Positions 16,264 through 25,019 of a stretch of DNA of 64,000 bases are shown piece by piece. Both the position numbers and the translations under genes were made by a program. Under the pieces are notes generated by a model. That model was not told the DNA's origin. It saw only the letters and a list, made by a program, of their open reading frames with translations, and did no database searches. The first letter of the stretch is position 1; each line of letters opens with the position of its first letter. Source of the DNA: Paenibacillus sp. G2S3. Its GTDB lineage: Bacteria; Bacillota; Bacilli; Paenibacillales; Paenibacillaceae. The stretch covers positions 4,092,001 through 4,156,000 of the forward strand of contig NZ_CP126095.1 of the NCBI RefSeq assembly GCF_030123105.1, written 5' to 3'.

Positions 16264-17379
16264 ATGAAGAATACCATAAAATACGTAGGTTTGGATGTGT
16301 CAAAAGAAAAAATTGCGGTGGCAATTGCAGACGAAGGTCGAGAATCAGCACGATATTATGGAGCTATTCCCCATACCCCGGATGCAGTGGCTCGAATGAT
16401 TCGGAAACTCAAAGGTTTAGGAATTACACTAGAAGTCTGCTATGAAGCCGGGCCTACGGGGTACGACTTATATCGCTGGCTGACAAAGATGGGGATTTCC
16501 TGTGTGGTGATCGCACCTTCGCGTATGCCACAGCGCCCCGGCGATGCCATAAAAACCGACCGACGGGATGCAGAAAAACTGGCTCAGCTGCATCGAGCTG
16601 GAGAATTGACCGCGATCTATGTGCCGACTCCAGAACTCGAAGCCTTACGAGATCTCATTCGTGCGCGAGAAGATGCTAGGCAAGACCTACATCGGGCTCG
16701 GCAACGACTCATTCATTTTCTGTTGCGCCACCAAATTCACAAGCCAGAGGGCATGAAAAAACGCTGGACCAAAAGGTACAGGGAATGGCTCTCTATGTTG
16801 AAGTTTAATAATGTAGCTCAAGAACGGGTATTCACCGAATCCCTGCAACAGCTCCGGGAAGTGGAGGAGCGAATCAAGCGACTTGAAGCCGCAATGCGAG
16901 AAGAAGCACAGATCTGTCCGTACGCACCTGTCATTCAAGCGTTACAAGGTCTGAGGGGAATCGCCCTGCTGACGGCTATGACTTTAGTTGTCGAGATTGG
17001 GAATTTTGAACGTTTTCGTTCACCGGCTCAGCTCATGAGTTATCTGGGACTCGTGCCACGGGAGTATTCATCGGGAGCAAGTACCAAAAGAGGTAGTCTT
17101 ACAAAAGTCGGAAATTCCGGAGTACGGCGCGCACTGGTGGAGTCCGCATGGAGTTACCGTCACCGCCCTGCTGTTAAAGGAGACTTAGCAGTGCGCCTAG
17201 AGGGGCAAAGTGCTCATGTCCATGAAACGTCGTGGAAAGCCCAAGAACGGTTACACAGCAAGTATTTAAAATTAGTCAGACGTGGGAAACACCGAAATTT
17301 AACCATGGCAGCGGTGGGTCGTGAGTTAATTGGATTCATCTGGTCGATTGCGGTAGACGCAGAACGAAAAATGGCGTAG
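16264..17379 (+). CDS. IS110-family transposase (DEDD)
   Basis: 371 residues. The N-terminal RuvC-like DEDD domain has D11 (GLDVSK), E61 (YEAGPTGYD), and D99/D102 (KTDRRDAEKL). A coiled linker (about 140-215) leads to the Transposase_20 domain (ALQGLRGIALLTAMTLVVEI, then YLGLVPREYSSG and STKRGSLTKVGNSGVRR), which supplies the nucleophilic Ser. IS110 enzymes recombine through an RNA guide encoded in the element's own non-coding DNA. AAAGGAG lies 9 nt before the ATG. The frame is intact with all catalytic residues, so the element may still be active. Confidence 0.96.
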   Translation: MKNTIKYVGLDVSKEKIAVAIADEGRESARYYGAIPHTPDAVARMIRKLKGLGITLEVCYEAGPTGYDLYRWLTKMGISCVVIAPSRMPQRPGDAIKTDRRDAEKLAQLHRAGELTAIYVPTPELEALRDLIRAREDARQDLHRARQRLIHFLLRHQIHKPEGMKKRWTKRYREWLSMLKFNNVAQERVFTESLQQLREVEERIKRLEAAMREEAQICPYAPVIQALQGLRGIALLTAMTLVVEIGNFERFRSPAQLMSYLGLVPREYSSGASTKRGSLTKVGNSGVRRALVESAWSYRHRPAVKGDLAVRLEGQSAHVHETSWKAQERLHSKYLKLVRRGKHRNLTMAAVGRELIGFIWSIAVDAERKMA

Positions 17380-17399
17380 ATAAAACGGAAAAAACATAA

Positions 17400-17640
17400 A
17401 AAAACACCCAAAAGATTTGAATCCTTGGGGCATGGAGACAAAGAGAAAGGTTCGAAGAGAATCCGTGAATTCCCTGTGCACAGGATCTATGATCTGACGT
17501 GCGAAATTAGTTTGCGGAAGCTCTTTCGACGTAGGCATAATATGTGGTAACCAACCCACGGATAGCAGATTGCCAGCCGACGACTCGCATTTTGTCTCTG
17601 TGCCCAAGGGATTGAAAACCCTTTGGTTTAAAGGGGAAAA
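17400..17640 (+). ncRNA. candidate guide (bridge/seek) RNA of the IS110-family element
   Basis: The 3' non-coding part of the element is bounded by two inverted arms, 17407-17443 and 17590-17626; 27 of 37 positions match as reverse complements, including TTTGTCTC and TGCCC. Between them lie a 12-bp palindrome CCTGTGCACAGG (17473-17484), a stem CGTGCGAAA / TTTCGACG (17498-17506, 17524-17531) with a 17-nt loop, and a small GTGG/CCAC hairpin (17544-17559). A long basal stem enclosing stem-loops after the transposase is what IS1111-type guide RNAs look like. Transcription and loop function are inferred. Confidence 0.5.
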
Positions 17641-17668
17641 CAGGGGAATTGACTAATTCGTTCATAGC

Positions 17669-17847
17669 AGGGAAAATCTCCCTGAAAATAGTCGATATTC
17701 TCTGATAATGAATCGAATCAGGGAATTCCTCCCTAAAAATCAGGCTATATCCTTTATTTCTTACCAAAATAGATGAATTATAGGGAGCTTTTCCCTAATT
17801 GTAAGTCTGAGAACCAATAATCTCAGAATTTCAAGGAGAAATTCCCT
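17669..17847. repeat. array of four 15-nt hairpin repeats
   Basis: AGGGAAAATCTCCCT (17669-17683), AGGGAATTCCTCCCT (17720-17734), AGGGAGCTTTTCCCT (17782-17796) and AAGGAGAAATTCCCT (17833-17847) share the form AGGGA-n5-TCCCT. Start-to-start distances are 51, 62 and 51 nt. Read on the minus strand the first two units encode an IFRE-x-FP pattern 17 residues apart, probably fortuitous. Intervening sequence is AT-rich with no gene. It begins just outside the insertion element. Confidence 0.6.
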
Positions 17848-17912
17848 AAATATTTTAATGAAGCTTCACTAAAGCCATTATTTGAAGGGTCATTTACACT
17901 TCTTCAGCATGA

Positions 17913-17963
17913 GTAAGGGGCCGTCCCCAAGTAGTTTGTACTACTTGGGGACGCCCCCTTTTT
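17913..17963 (+). terminator. long perfect hairpin with T-run between the IS and ftsK
   Basis: CGTCCCCAAGTAGT (17922-17935) and ACTACTTGGGGACG (17940-17953) form a 14-bp perfect stem with a TTGT loop, extended by GGGG/CCCC. On the plus strand TTTTT follows. On the minus strand, where ftsK ends at 17999, only a weak T-stretch follows. It probably blocks transcription in both directions. Confidence 0.7.
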
Positions 17964-17998
17964 ACTGTCTATCGAAGGCTTAAACTGGCTTGTCCGGC

Positions 17999-20656
17999 TT
18001 AAGAACTGATCTTGTTATGCTGATACTGCTCTAGTGATACAAGCACCTCACGCGGCTTGCTACCCTCGTAAGGCCCTATTACCCCACGAGCCTCCATAGA
18101 GTCAATCAAACGGGCTGCACGGGTGTAGCCAACCCTCATCCGGCGCTGTAGTAGCGAGACTGAAGCCTGCTTCGCTTCAAGCACGATCGTTACGGCTTGC
18201 TCATATAACTCATCCTGCGGTTCCTGATCCTCAGAAATTGTGTCATCGACCTCTGGAACAATGGACTCGTCATATTCGGCTTCCCCTTGACTGCTGACAT
18301 ATTGAACGATCGTCTCAACCTCCTGATCGCTCATAAAGGCACCCTGTACACGAATCGGTTTAGAAGCCCCCATCGGTAAGAACAGCATGTCTCCTCGACC
18401 TAATAGCTTCTCCGCACCTGGCATATCCAGAATGGTGCGTGAATCTACGTTGGACGATACACCAAAAGCGATCCGAGATGGAATATTAGCCTTAATCAAG
18501 CCTGTAATGACATCCACGGAAGGGCGCTGAGTAGCAATAATTAGATGGATACCAGCTGCACGCGCCATCTGTGCAAGTCGACAGATAGCATCCTCTACAT
18601 CGTTAGCGGCAACCATCATCAAATCCGCAAGCTCGTCCACAATAACAACAATATACGGAAGTATAGCAGCTGGGTTCTCTGCCATCAGCTTATTATAGCC
18701 TTCCATGTTGCGCGTTCCTGATTTGGAGAAGAGTTCATACCTTTTCTCCATTTCCACAACGATCTTCTTCAAAGCTAAGCTCGCCCGTTTCGGATCGGTA
18801 ACCACAGGAGCCAAAAGATGAGGAATCCCATTATAGACATTCAGCTCTACCATCTTAGGGTCTACCATCAGGAATTTGACTTCATCGGGTTTAGCTTTGT
18901 ATAAAATACTCGTAATAATCCCGTTAATACAAACCGATTTACCAGAACCCGTCGCACCCGCCACCAATAAATGGGGCATCTTCGCTAAATTACCTATAAT
19001 CGTCTGACCCGAAATATCACGTCCAAAAGCAATCGATAATCTGGATTCAGCTTCCTGAAAGATCTGTGTTTCCATAACTTCACGCATCGTAACAATAGAC
19101 ACTTCGGAATTTGGTACCTCTATCCCAATGGCTGATTTACCCGGAATTGGTGCTTCCATACGTATATCTTTAGCTGCAAGAGCAAGTGCAATATCGTCCG
19201 TCAAATTAACAATCCGGCTGACCTTAACACCGATATCCGGCTGAATCTCGTACCGTGTAACTGCTGGTCCTCTAACTACTTCAAGAACCTTTGCTCTTAC
19301 ACCGAAACTCTCTAGTGTAGCTTCTAGCTTCCGGGCGGTCTGCATATAATCATTCTGATCCCCCGCTTTGCCACTGTTATTAGGTTTGGCTAGAAGTCGG
19401 AAAGATGGCAGCTTATAAGGTTTTGGTGGAGGTGGTGCCGGTGGAGCGGGAATGATCTCTCCATCAGGAGTGGCACTTAGCAATCCATCCAAGTCTATGG
19501 TCACATTCTCCTCAGGCTCATCTGAAGGCTGTTGATTTACTGAATTAGCCCCAGTAGCAGGAGCTTTGACGGCAACGCCACGAGCGGCAGGAGAGAATTC
19601 ACTCCATTCCTCCCGATCTTCCTCATTCAGCCCTTCTGAGCGGATATGCTCGAAGAAGTCGCGAATAATTGGAGTCACTGGTTCCATATCCAAATCAGCA
19701 TCATCAAAATCATGATGGTCTTCAAGTGGAGTCACACGACTCTCTGCTGAGAGCCCCGAAATAATCGGACCGTGAGAAGCACTTGTTATAATTGGACCCT
19801 GATCCTCATCCTCTGGATTAGCTTCCGCCTCTGAACGTGTGGAGCCTGAGAACCAACCCGCTATTTTTTTCAATAGGACCGGTTGCTTGCGATTAGGCAA
19901 ATAACGCTCATCCTCTTCCTCTTCGTCATCCTCGTCATAAACAGGCTGTTTCACCTGCCGAGTCTTAGCAGATGCTGCTGCTTTGGAAGGCCTAGCCGCT
20001 ACTGGGACTGCCTTCGGACGGTTTGCCGCATGAAGACGAATTCCCTCCACAAACTTAACCGTACGAACTCGCAGTAGAGTAAGTATCTCCACATAGGAGA
20101 GGTTTGTAATTAACATAAAACTGATGGCAAGCATGACGATCATCAGCAGCTTAGCTCCCAGACTACCAAAGAGCCACAGCAGCGCAGCATACTCCAATCC
20201 GCCGATATACCCACCGCTTATGTCCTTACCCAGCATATAGACATTACTATTGTTAACACCGGGCGAAAGAGATCCCGAAAGATCGTTATGTATTTGGGTC
20301 ATCACGTTGCCAGGATGGAGCAAGGACAACGGGCCAAGCTTCTGCTCCATTGCAGAAATAGTGCTCATAAGGCACATGGATAGGAGAAGCAGAAGCACGC
20401 CTGTATGTCGACTGTTCCAAGAAGAGGGCCATCTGCGATGGATCATAACCATAAGCCCATAAAAAATACCAATAAGCGGCAACACAAAATAAAATCTCCC
20501 TAATAAATAACCCGCCATACTTGAAAGTGACCGCCCTACCGCCGCTTCACCGGACAGAGCAATAACGGATATCGTTATTAGTAAAATTCCGTAAATTTCA
20601 TATTTTAAAACGCTGCCGAGCAGCGCTTTTTTCTTTTTCTTTTTTCGTTTAGCCAC
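17999..20656 (-). CDS. spoIIIE: FtsK/SpoIIIE-family DNA translocase
   Basis: 885 residues (B. subtilis SpoIIIE 787). Lys-rich N-terminus (AKRKKKKKK), four membrane segments within about 20-200, a long acidic linker (about 230-430), then the alpha/beta motor with Walker A GATGSGKS and Walker [12 protein letters not shown], and a C-terminal gamma winged-helix domain ([20 protein letters not shown]). It pumps chromosomal DNA through the septum in division and into the forespore. GTG 20656 with GGGGGTGG upstream gives the family N-terminus; GTG 9 nt earlier is the alternative. Downstream of tepA-ylzJ as in Bacillus. Confidence 0.95.
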   Translation of the reverse strand: MAKRKKKKKKALLGSVLKYEIYGILLITISVIALSGEAAVGRSLSSMAGYLLGRFYFVLPLIGIFYGLMVMIHRRWPSSWNSRHTGVLLLLLSMCLMSTISAMEQKLGPLSLLHPGNVMTQIHNDLSGSLSPGVNNSNVYMLGKDISGGYIGGLEYAALLWLFGSLGAKLLMIVMLAISFMLITNLSYVEILTLLRVRTVKFVEGIRLHAANRPKAVPVAARPSKAAASAKTRQVKQPVYDEDDEEEEDERYLPNRKQPVLLKKIAGWFSGSTRSEAEANPEDEDQGPIITSASHGPIISGLSAESRVTPLEDHHDFDDADLDMEPVTPIIRDFFEHIRSEGLNEEDREEWSEFSPAARGVAVKAPATGANSVNQQPSDEPEENVTIDLDGLLSATPDGEIIPAPPAPPPPKPYKLPSFRLLAKPNNSGKAGDQNDYMQTARKLEATLESFGVRAKVLEVVRGPAVTRYEIQPDIGVKVSRIVNLTDDIALALAAKDIRMEAPIPGKSAIGIEVPNSEVSIVTMREVMETQIFQEAESRLSIAFGRDISGQTIIGNLAKMPHLLVAGATGSGKSVCINGIITSILYKAKPDEVKFLMVDPKMVELNVYNGIPHLLAPVVTDPKRASLALKKIVVEMEKRYELFSKSGTRNMEGYNKLMAENPAAILPYIVVIVDELADLMMVAANDVEDAICRLAQMARAAGIHLIIATQRPSVDVITGLIKANIPSRIAFGVSSNVDSRTILDMPGAEKLLGRGDMLFLPMGASKPIRVQGAFMSDQEVETIVQYVSSQGEAEYDESIVPEVDDTISEDQEPQDELYEQAVTIVLEAKQASVSLLQRRMRVGYTRAARLIDSMEARGVIGPYEGSKPREVLVSLEQYQHNKISS

Positions 20657-20734
20657 GCCAGCCACCCCCGGAACAACATTATACCATATAATGGCGTGGC
20701 GTACCTATGTTCTCTTTTGTCAGAAAATGAATCT

Positions 20735-20947
20735 TTATGTTAACGTAATTATCGCTCCAGGAGAGTACGACGGATCCAAATAACGATCTAGTGGACAATC
20801 CAGTAATCTTACTATACGTGCGCGCCCTTCCTCCATCGGTTCAACCTGCATAAGCATCCCTTGAACACTTACTTCTCGCGTTGTTGCGTAATTATTAAAC
20901 GCCCCTTCCCATACCTGTTCCATCGACATTATCGTATACAGTGTCAT
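20735..20947 (-). CDS. ylzJ: YlzJ-like protein
   Basis: 70 residues, matching the small YlzJ family (begins [15 protein letters not shown] and ends in a Pro/Asp-rich YLDPSYSPG segment). Function unknown. Its ATG overlaps the tepA stop by four bases (20944-20947), so the two are translationally coupled, and ftsK/spoIIIE follows 78 bp later. This tepA-ylzJ-spoIIIE order is shared with B. subtilis. Confidence 0.88.
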   Translation of the reverse strand: MTLYTIMSMEQVWEGAFNNYATTREVSVQGMLMQVEPMEEGRARIVRLLDCPLDRYLDPSYSPGAIITLT

Positions 20948-21723
20948 TGAGTAAGCCCTCCCGAAATTGCTGCTGTAGGCGCTGCAGAGAAATCTCCACC
21001 GATCATGCGGTTAAGATGCGCTAAGGCCGCTCCGATCCCGCCCACCTCATCCATCAGACCATATTTAACGGCATCGAGTCCCCCAACGGCTGTTCCAATG
21101 TCACGATTGAGCTCCCCCGTCTTAAACATGAGGTCACGGAACTGTTCTTCAGAAATCCGAGAATGAGAAGTAACGAATTTAACTACACGCTCCTGCATTT
21201 TCTCCATATATTCGAACGTCTGTGGCACACCAATTACTAAACCATTCATACGAATCGGATGTATCGTCATCGTTGCACTTTCCGCAATAATCGAATATGT
21301 CGAGGATACAGCGATCGGAACGCCAATACTATGTCCCCCTCCAATAACTACAGTTACTGTTGGTTTAGAAAGCGATGAAATCATTTCGGCAATCGCTAGA
21401 CCAGCTTCTACATCTCCACCAACAGTATTTAAAATAATAAGCAGACCTTTAATATTCTTATTCTGTTCAGCTGCCACCAGCTGCGGAATGATATGCTCGT
21501 ATTTTGTCGTTTTGTTCTGAGGAGGCATTACAATATGGCCTTCAATCTGACCGATGATCGTTATGCAAAAGATATCCGGTTCTCCGCTTGGAACCGCTGT
21601 TTGTCCAAGCTCCTTTATTGCACCCATTGTAGTGGGCGGCATATTCTGATTTGTATTCGGATTTTCCTCTTGAGGTATAACCTCCTCATTTTTTGCTCCA
21701 TTCGATCCATTCATGTAGTTCAT
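20944..21723 (-). CDS. tepA: ClpP-like serine protease TepA (translocation-enhancing protein)
   Basis: 259 residues from ATG 21723-21721 with AAAGGGAGAG upstream; the frame extends 20 codons further without a site. The N-terminus is hydrophilic and disordered (Asn/Pro/Glu-rich, to about 45). The ClpP/crotonase fold follows with [11 protein letters not shown], the nucleophile Ser in GGGHSIGVP and a His in TIHPIRMNG. TepA is a cytoplasmic protease linked to protein export and sporulation in B. subtilis. Coupled to ylzJ. Confidence 0.92.
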   Translation of the reverse strand: MNYMNGSNGAKNEEVIPQEENPNTNQNMPPTTMGAIKELGQTAVPSGEPDIFCITIIGQIEGHIVMPPQNKTTKYEHIIPQLVAAEQNKNIKGLLIILNTVGGDVEAGLAIAEMISSLSKPTVTVVIGGGHSIGVPIAVSSTYSIIAESATMTIHPIRMNGLVIGVPQTFEYMEKMQERVVKFVTSHSRISEEQFRDLMFKTGELNRDIGTAVGGLDAVKYGLMDEVGGIGAALAHLNRMIGGDFSAAPTAAISGGLTQ

Positions 21724-21844
21724 CTTCGCAGCTCTCCCTTTTCTTATGCAGCTCTGGTCTGCTATAGCCTTACTAACTTTCATTAGTATGACATTTCAGG
21801 GCCCTGCATTATGCAAACCTCTCCTCATGATGTGAATATAAACA

Positions 21845-21898
21845 ACACAAAAACCCCTTTTCCCGTAGAAACCGTCCAATATTTCCGGGGAAAAGGGG
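21845..21898 (-). terminator. Rho-independent terminator of the RNase J gene
   Basis: CCCCTTTTCCC (21854-21864) pairs with GGGGAAAAGGGG (21887-21898) around a 22-nt loop. GGTTTTTGTGTTG follows on the minus strand. Confidence 0.8.
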
Positions 21899-21937
21899 CC
21901 AATGCCCAAGCTATATAATTATTTAAGGAGAATTCTC

Positions 21938-23617
21938 CTACACTTCCATGATAATCGGCAAAATCATCGGTCTACGACGCGTTTGCTCATATAAGAAACG
22001 ACCGAGCGAATCTTTTACGCTTGTTTTAAGCGAAGCCCACTCATTTACTTTCTCACTCATCAGGCGTTGCAGTGTACTGGAAACAATACGGTTCGCTTCG
22101 TCGAGCAGTCCTTCGGACTCACGAACGTAAACGAAACCACGGGAAATGATGTCCGGTCCGGAGACAATCGCACCATTCTGTTTGCTTAGTGTAACCACGA
22201 CAACCAAAATACCATCTTGAGACAGCAATTTACGGTCACGCAATACAATATTACCTACATCACCTACACCCAGACCGTCAATCAATACGTTACCAGCCGT
22301 TACTTTACCAGCTTTACGAGCGGCACCGCCTTGAATTTCCACAATCTCACCGATTTCAGTAATGAAAATGTTCTGCGAATCTACGCCAACGGATTCTGCC
22401 AAAAGCGCATGTTTGCGTTGCATACGGTATTCACCGTGAATTGGAATGAAATATTTCGGTTTCATCAGGTTGAGCATCAGCTTAAGCTCTTCCTGGCTAC
22501 CGTGACCAGATACGTGAACGCCGGAATTGGAACCACTATAAATTACGTTAGCGCCGAGACGGAACAATTCATCAATGGTACGACCTACATATTTCTCGTT
22601 ACCTGGTACCGGTGTTGCCGCGATAATAACAGTATCACCTGGCAAGATATCTACTTTACGATGACTGGAGCGTGCCATGCGGGTCAATGCGGACATTGGC
22701 TCGCCTTGGCTGCCTGTGCAAAGAACAACGACACGATTAGCTGCCATTCTGTTCATTTCTTCAGGCTCGATCAGCATACCGTCTGGTACGTTCAGATATC
22801 CAAGCTCAGAAGCGATGGATACAACGTTTACCATACTACGGCCAATTACTGTAATCTTACGACCCGTGGATTCTGCTGCATTAACCACTTGTTGAATACG
22901 GTGCACATTGGAAGCAAAAGTAGCTACAACGACACGTTGCTCAGCCTTGCGGAAAATGTCTTCCAGGACGATACCGACATTCTTCTCAGATGGGGTAAAG
23001 CCTGGTTTCTCAGCATTCGTACTATCCGACAAAAGAGCAAGCACGCCCTTTTGACCAATTTCAGCCATCCGATGCAGATTTGCAAATTGACCGTTGACTG
23101 GAGTGTGGTCAAATTTGAAATCGCCCGTATGAACCACGTTACCTTCCGGTGTTTCTATGCACACACCGACGGAATCCGGAATACTGTGGTTTGTTCTGAA
23201 GAAAGTAACTTTGAGCGAGCTTCCCAGTTGAATTTCTGAATCTTCATTGATCAGAATTCGTTTGGTGTCACCCAGCAAGTTTGCTTCCTTCAATTTGTTT
23301 TCTACAAGGCCTAATGTAAGTCTTGTTCCGTAAACCGGAACATTCAAGTTCTTCAGGACATATGGGAGACCACCGATGTGATCCTCGTGTCCGTGGGTAA
23401 GTACAATCCCTCTTACCTTGTCGCGGTTCTCTGTCAAATAAGAGATATCAGGAATTACAATATCAATACCGAGCATGTCTTCTTCTGGGAACTTCAGTCC
23501 CGAATCCACGACTACAATGTCAGCTCCATATTGAATGACATACATGTTTTTCCCGATTTCTCCGACTCCGCCCAATGCGAAAATCATCAATTTATCGTTG
23601 TTGTTTTTTTTGGACAA
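21938..23617 (-). CDS. rnjB: ribonuclease J
   Basis: 559 residues. Metallo-beta-lactamase core with THGHEDHIGG (about 74-83), HTGDFKFDHT and later HVSGHGSQEEL, plus a beta-CASP domain and a C-terminal domain ending PMILPIIMEV. RNase J has 5'-3' exonuclease and endonuclease activity and works with RNase Y in mRNA decay and rRNA maturation. All zinc ligands are present, so it should be active. Location between dapA and tepA matches rnjB of B. subtilis; the C-terminus looks at least as much like J1. Start: TTG 23617 about 10 nt after AGGAGGG. Confidence 0.93.
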   Translation of the reverse strand: MSKKNNNDKLMIFALGGVGEIGKNMYVIQYGADIVVVDSGLKFPEEDMLGIDIVIPDISYLTENRDKVRGIVLTHGHEDHIGGLPYVLKNLNVPVYGTRLTLGLVENKLKEANLLGDTKRILINEDSEIQLGSSLKVTFFRTNHSIPDSVGVCIETPEGNVVHTGDFKFDHTPVNGQFANLHRMAEIGQKGVLALLSDSTNAEKPGFTPSEKNVGIVLEDIFRKAEQRVVVATFASNVHRIQQVVNAAESTGRKITVIGRSMVNVVSIASELGYLNVPDGMLIEPEEMNRMAANRVVVLCTGSQGEPMSALTRMARSSHRKVDILPGDTVIIAATPVPGNEKYVGRTIDELFRLGANVIYSGSNSGVHVSGHGSQEELKLMLNLMKPKYFIPIHGEYRMQRKHALLAESVGVDSQNIFITEIGEIVEIQGGAARKAGKVTAGNVLIDGLGVGDVGNIVLRDRKLLSQDGILVVVVTLSKQNGAIVSGPDIISRGFVYVRESEGLLDEANRIVSSTLQRLMSEKVNEWASLKTSVKDSLGRFLYEQTRRRPMILPIIMEV

Positions 23618-23647
23618 ATGAATCTAACCCTCCTATGATGTTGGACG

Positions 23648-23881
23648 TCATACTTTTATTGGTAAATATTGAACTTCGATTATTTCAGCGGCGCTGAACA
23701 CATTCTTCAAACAGCTGATAGCTTCCTTAATTAACAAGGATATTCCTGATATCTGTAAAATGCGCAATGCGAAAGCTCCCGATTCCGGGCAGTAAAGTTC
23801 ATATTGAAGCGGACAAATGCCGTCAAAATTCACCGTCGCGCCCCTCGCGCGAAGACATGTCAAACATTTACACAGACTCAT
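23648..23881 (-). CDS. possible small Cys-rich protein, unknown
   Basis: A 77-codon frame from ATG 23881 with GGATAGG upstream (7 nt). Seven Cys occur, clustered at the N-terminus (CKCLTC), with a hydrophobic stretch (about 36-52). It fills the gap between dapA and the RNase J gene in the direction of transcription and lies downstream of the promoter at 23969-23998. I recognise no family and cannot exclude a chance frame in a long leader. Confidence 0.3.
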   Translation of the reverse strand: MSLCKCLTCLRARGATVNFDGICPLQYELYCPESGAFALRILQISGISLLIKEAISCLKNVFSAAEIIEVQYLPIKV

Positions 23882-23968
23882 CTTGGGACCTATCCTGTCT
23901 CACAATGTATACCATTGACGGAAGATTACCGCATATTTAATTTTAACCGCACCCAGTCACTTAAGATC

Positions 23969-23998
23969 ATTATACATGATTTTTTTGGCAAAAGACAA
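23969..23998 (-). promoter_or_regulatory. sigma-A promoter upstream of the RNase J gene
   Basis: TTGTCT (23993-23998), 18 bp, TATAAT (23969-23974) on the minus strand, between the dapA terminator and the RNase J gene. The leader would be about 345 nt. Confidence 0.55.
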
Positions 23999-24059
23999 GT
24001 CACCCTATCTCGTATCCAAATTCTTTCCTTAAATGTGATTCATTATTTCAGCAAAATAT

Positions 24060-24100
24060 TATAAATATAAAAACCGGCTCTCCATAGGAGAAGCCGGTTT
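24060..24100 (-). terminator. Rho-independent terminator of dapA
   Basis: AAACCGGCT(T)CTCC / GGAGAGCCGGTTT (24071-24100) with a TAT loop is followed by TTTTATATTT on the minus strand, about 30 bp after the dapA stop. Confidence 0.88.
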
Positions 24101-24127
24101 AAACACTGGAATATCACTGATCAGCAC

Positions 24128-25003
24128 TTAGTGAAATAGCGCCTCAATAAAGGCCGCCTCAGCTTCCGTAGGTGAAATAAGCGGCAATCTGACGCCTCCA
24201 ACAGGCAGACCCTTCAGACTTAAAGCATATTTGACAGCTGAGGGATTCGGTAGAGGTTGTGGACATTCGAACAAGCCCTTGAAAATCGGGAACAATTGCC
24301 GATGGATCTCTCCCGCTCTCTGGACGTTACCTGAGGTGTGTGCATAGATCATTTCTGACATCTGTGCACCAACCACATGACTAGCTACACTGATAATTCC
24401 GTATCCTCCTACGGCCAGACTAGCTAAGCCTGCAGAATCATCACCAGTATATACACGGAAGTCATCAGAACACGCAGAAGCGATAAGTGTTACTTGATCG
24501 ACAGATGCACATTCTTTTGTCGCAACAATATTCGATATTTCAGCAAGTCGAAGAGTTGTGTCCACGCTCATACTTACACCCGTGCGACCGGGAACATTAT
24601 ACAGCATGACTGGCAATGAAGTCTCCGAAGCAATTGTGGAAAAATGCTGATAGAGCCCTTCCTGATTAGGCTTATTGTAATACGGAACGACCAAAAGTAC
24701 GCCATCCACACCTATTTTCTCCGCTTCCTTCGTGAGGTGAATAGAGTGTTTCGTATTATTACTGCCTGTTCCAGCGATAATTTTACAGCGACCATTCGCC
24801 TTCTCTAGTACAAAAGAAAACAGCTGCAGTTTCTCCTCGTCACTTAACGTTGGGGATTCCCCAGTTGTGCCACAGACAACCAATGCCTCTGATTTCTGTT
24901 CCTCAATTAAATAATCGACAAGCTGTGAAGTTACATCCCAGTTGATTTCTCCATCCCCGTCAAAAGGGGTTACCATGGCTGTTATTAATCTTCCGAAATC
25001 CAC
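24128..25003 (-). CDS. dapA: 4-hydroxy-tetrahydrodipicolinate synthase
   Basis: 291 residues. TIM-barrel DapA with GTTGESPTLSDEEK, catalytic Tyr in LYNVPGRTGV (~133) and Schiff-base Lys in VATKECASVDQ (~161). It condenses aspartate semialdehyde with pyruvate in the lysine/diaminopimelate pathway; the product branch also feeds dipicolinate. The frame extends upstream into dapG, but GTG 25003-25001 with AAGGAGGAATTCAAA is the correct start. It follows dapG by 16 bp and ends the transcription unit. Confidence 0.97.
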   Translation of the reverse strand: MDFGRLITAMVTPFDGDGEINWDVTSQLVDYLIEEQKSEALVVCGTTGESPTLSDEEKLQLFSFVLEKANGRCKIIAGTGSNNTKHSIHLTKEAEKIGVDGVLLVVPYYNKPNQEGLYQHFSTIASETSLPVMLYNVPGRTGVSMSVDTTLRLAEISNIVATKECASVDQVTLIASACSDDFRVYTGDDSAGLASLAVGGYGIISVASHVVGAQMSEMIYAHTSGNVQRAGEIHRQLFPIFKGLFECPQPLPNPSAVKYALSLKGLPVGGVRLPLISPTEAEAAFIEALFH

Positions 25004-25019
25004 TTTGAATTCCTCCTTG

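Larger units (their letters stand above)
16180..17650 (+). mobile_element. IS110-family insertion sequence (IS1111-like layout)
   Basis: A single DEDD transposase gene with about 80 bp of non-coding sequence before it and about 270 bp after it. CCCCTGTT (16185-16192) and AACAGGGG (17639-17646) form an 8-bp inverted repeat at the two ends, suggesting the subterminal repeats of the IS1111 subgroup. Exact ends are not determined; IS110 elements usually leave no target duplication. The outer 9-mers ATGAACGAA (16170-16178) and TTCGTTCAT (17657-17665) are also inverted and probably belong to the target. It interrupts an otherwise conserved gene order. Confidence 0.75.

Noticed and set aside
16074..16445. 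123-codon plus-strand frame spanning the AraC remnant and the transposase start
   Set aside because: Only its first part looks like protein (the AraC remnant); the rest overlaps the transposase in another frame.
17507..17767. 86-codon minus-strand frame with repeated IFRE-x-FP peptides
   Set aside because: The peptide repetition is produced by the hairpin repeats and the frame crosses the end of the insertion element; no ribosome-binding site was found.
17669..17847. Possible CRISPR array
   Set aside because: Repeats are only 15 nt and imperfect, spacing is unequal, and there are no cas genes.
22217..23239. 340-codon open frame on the plus strand
   Set aside because: It lies fully antisense to the RNase J gene, has a composition (His, Asn, Cys, Thr rich) typical of a reversed coding strand and no ribosome-binding site.
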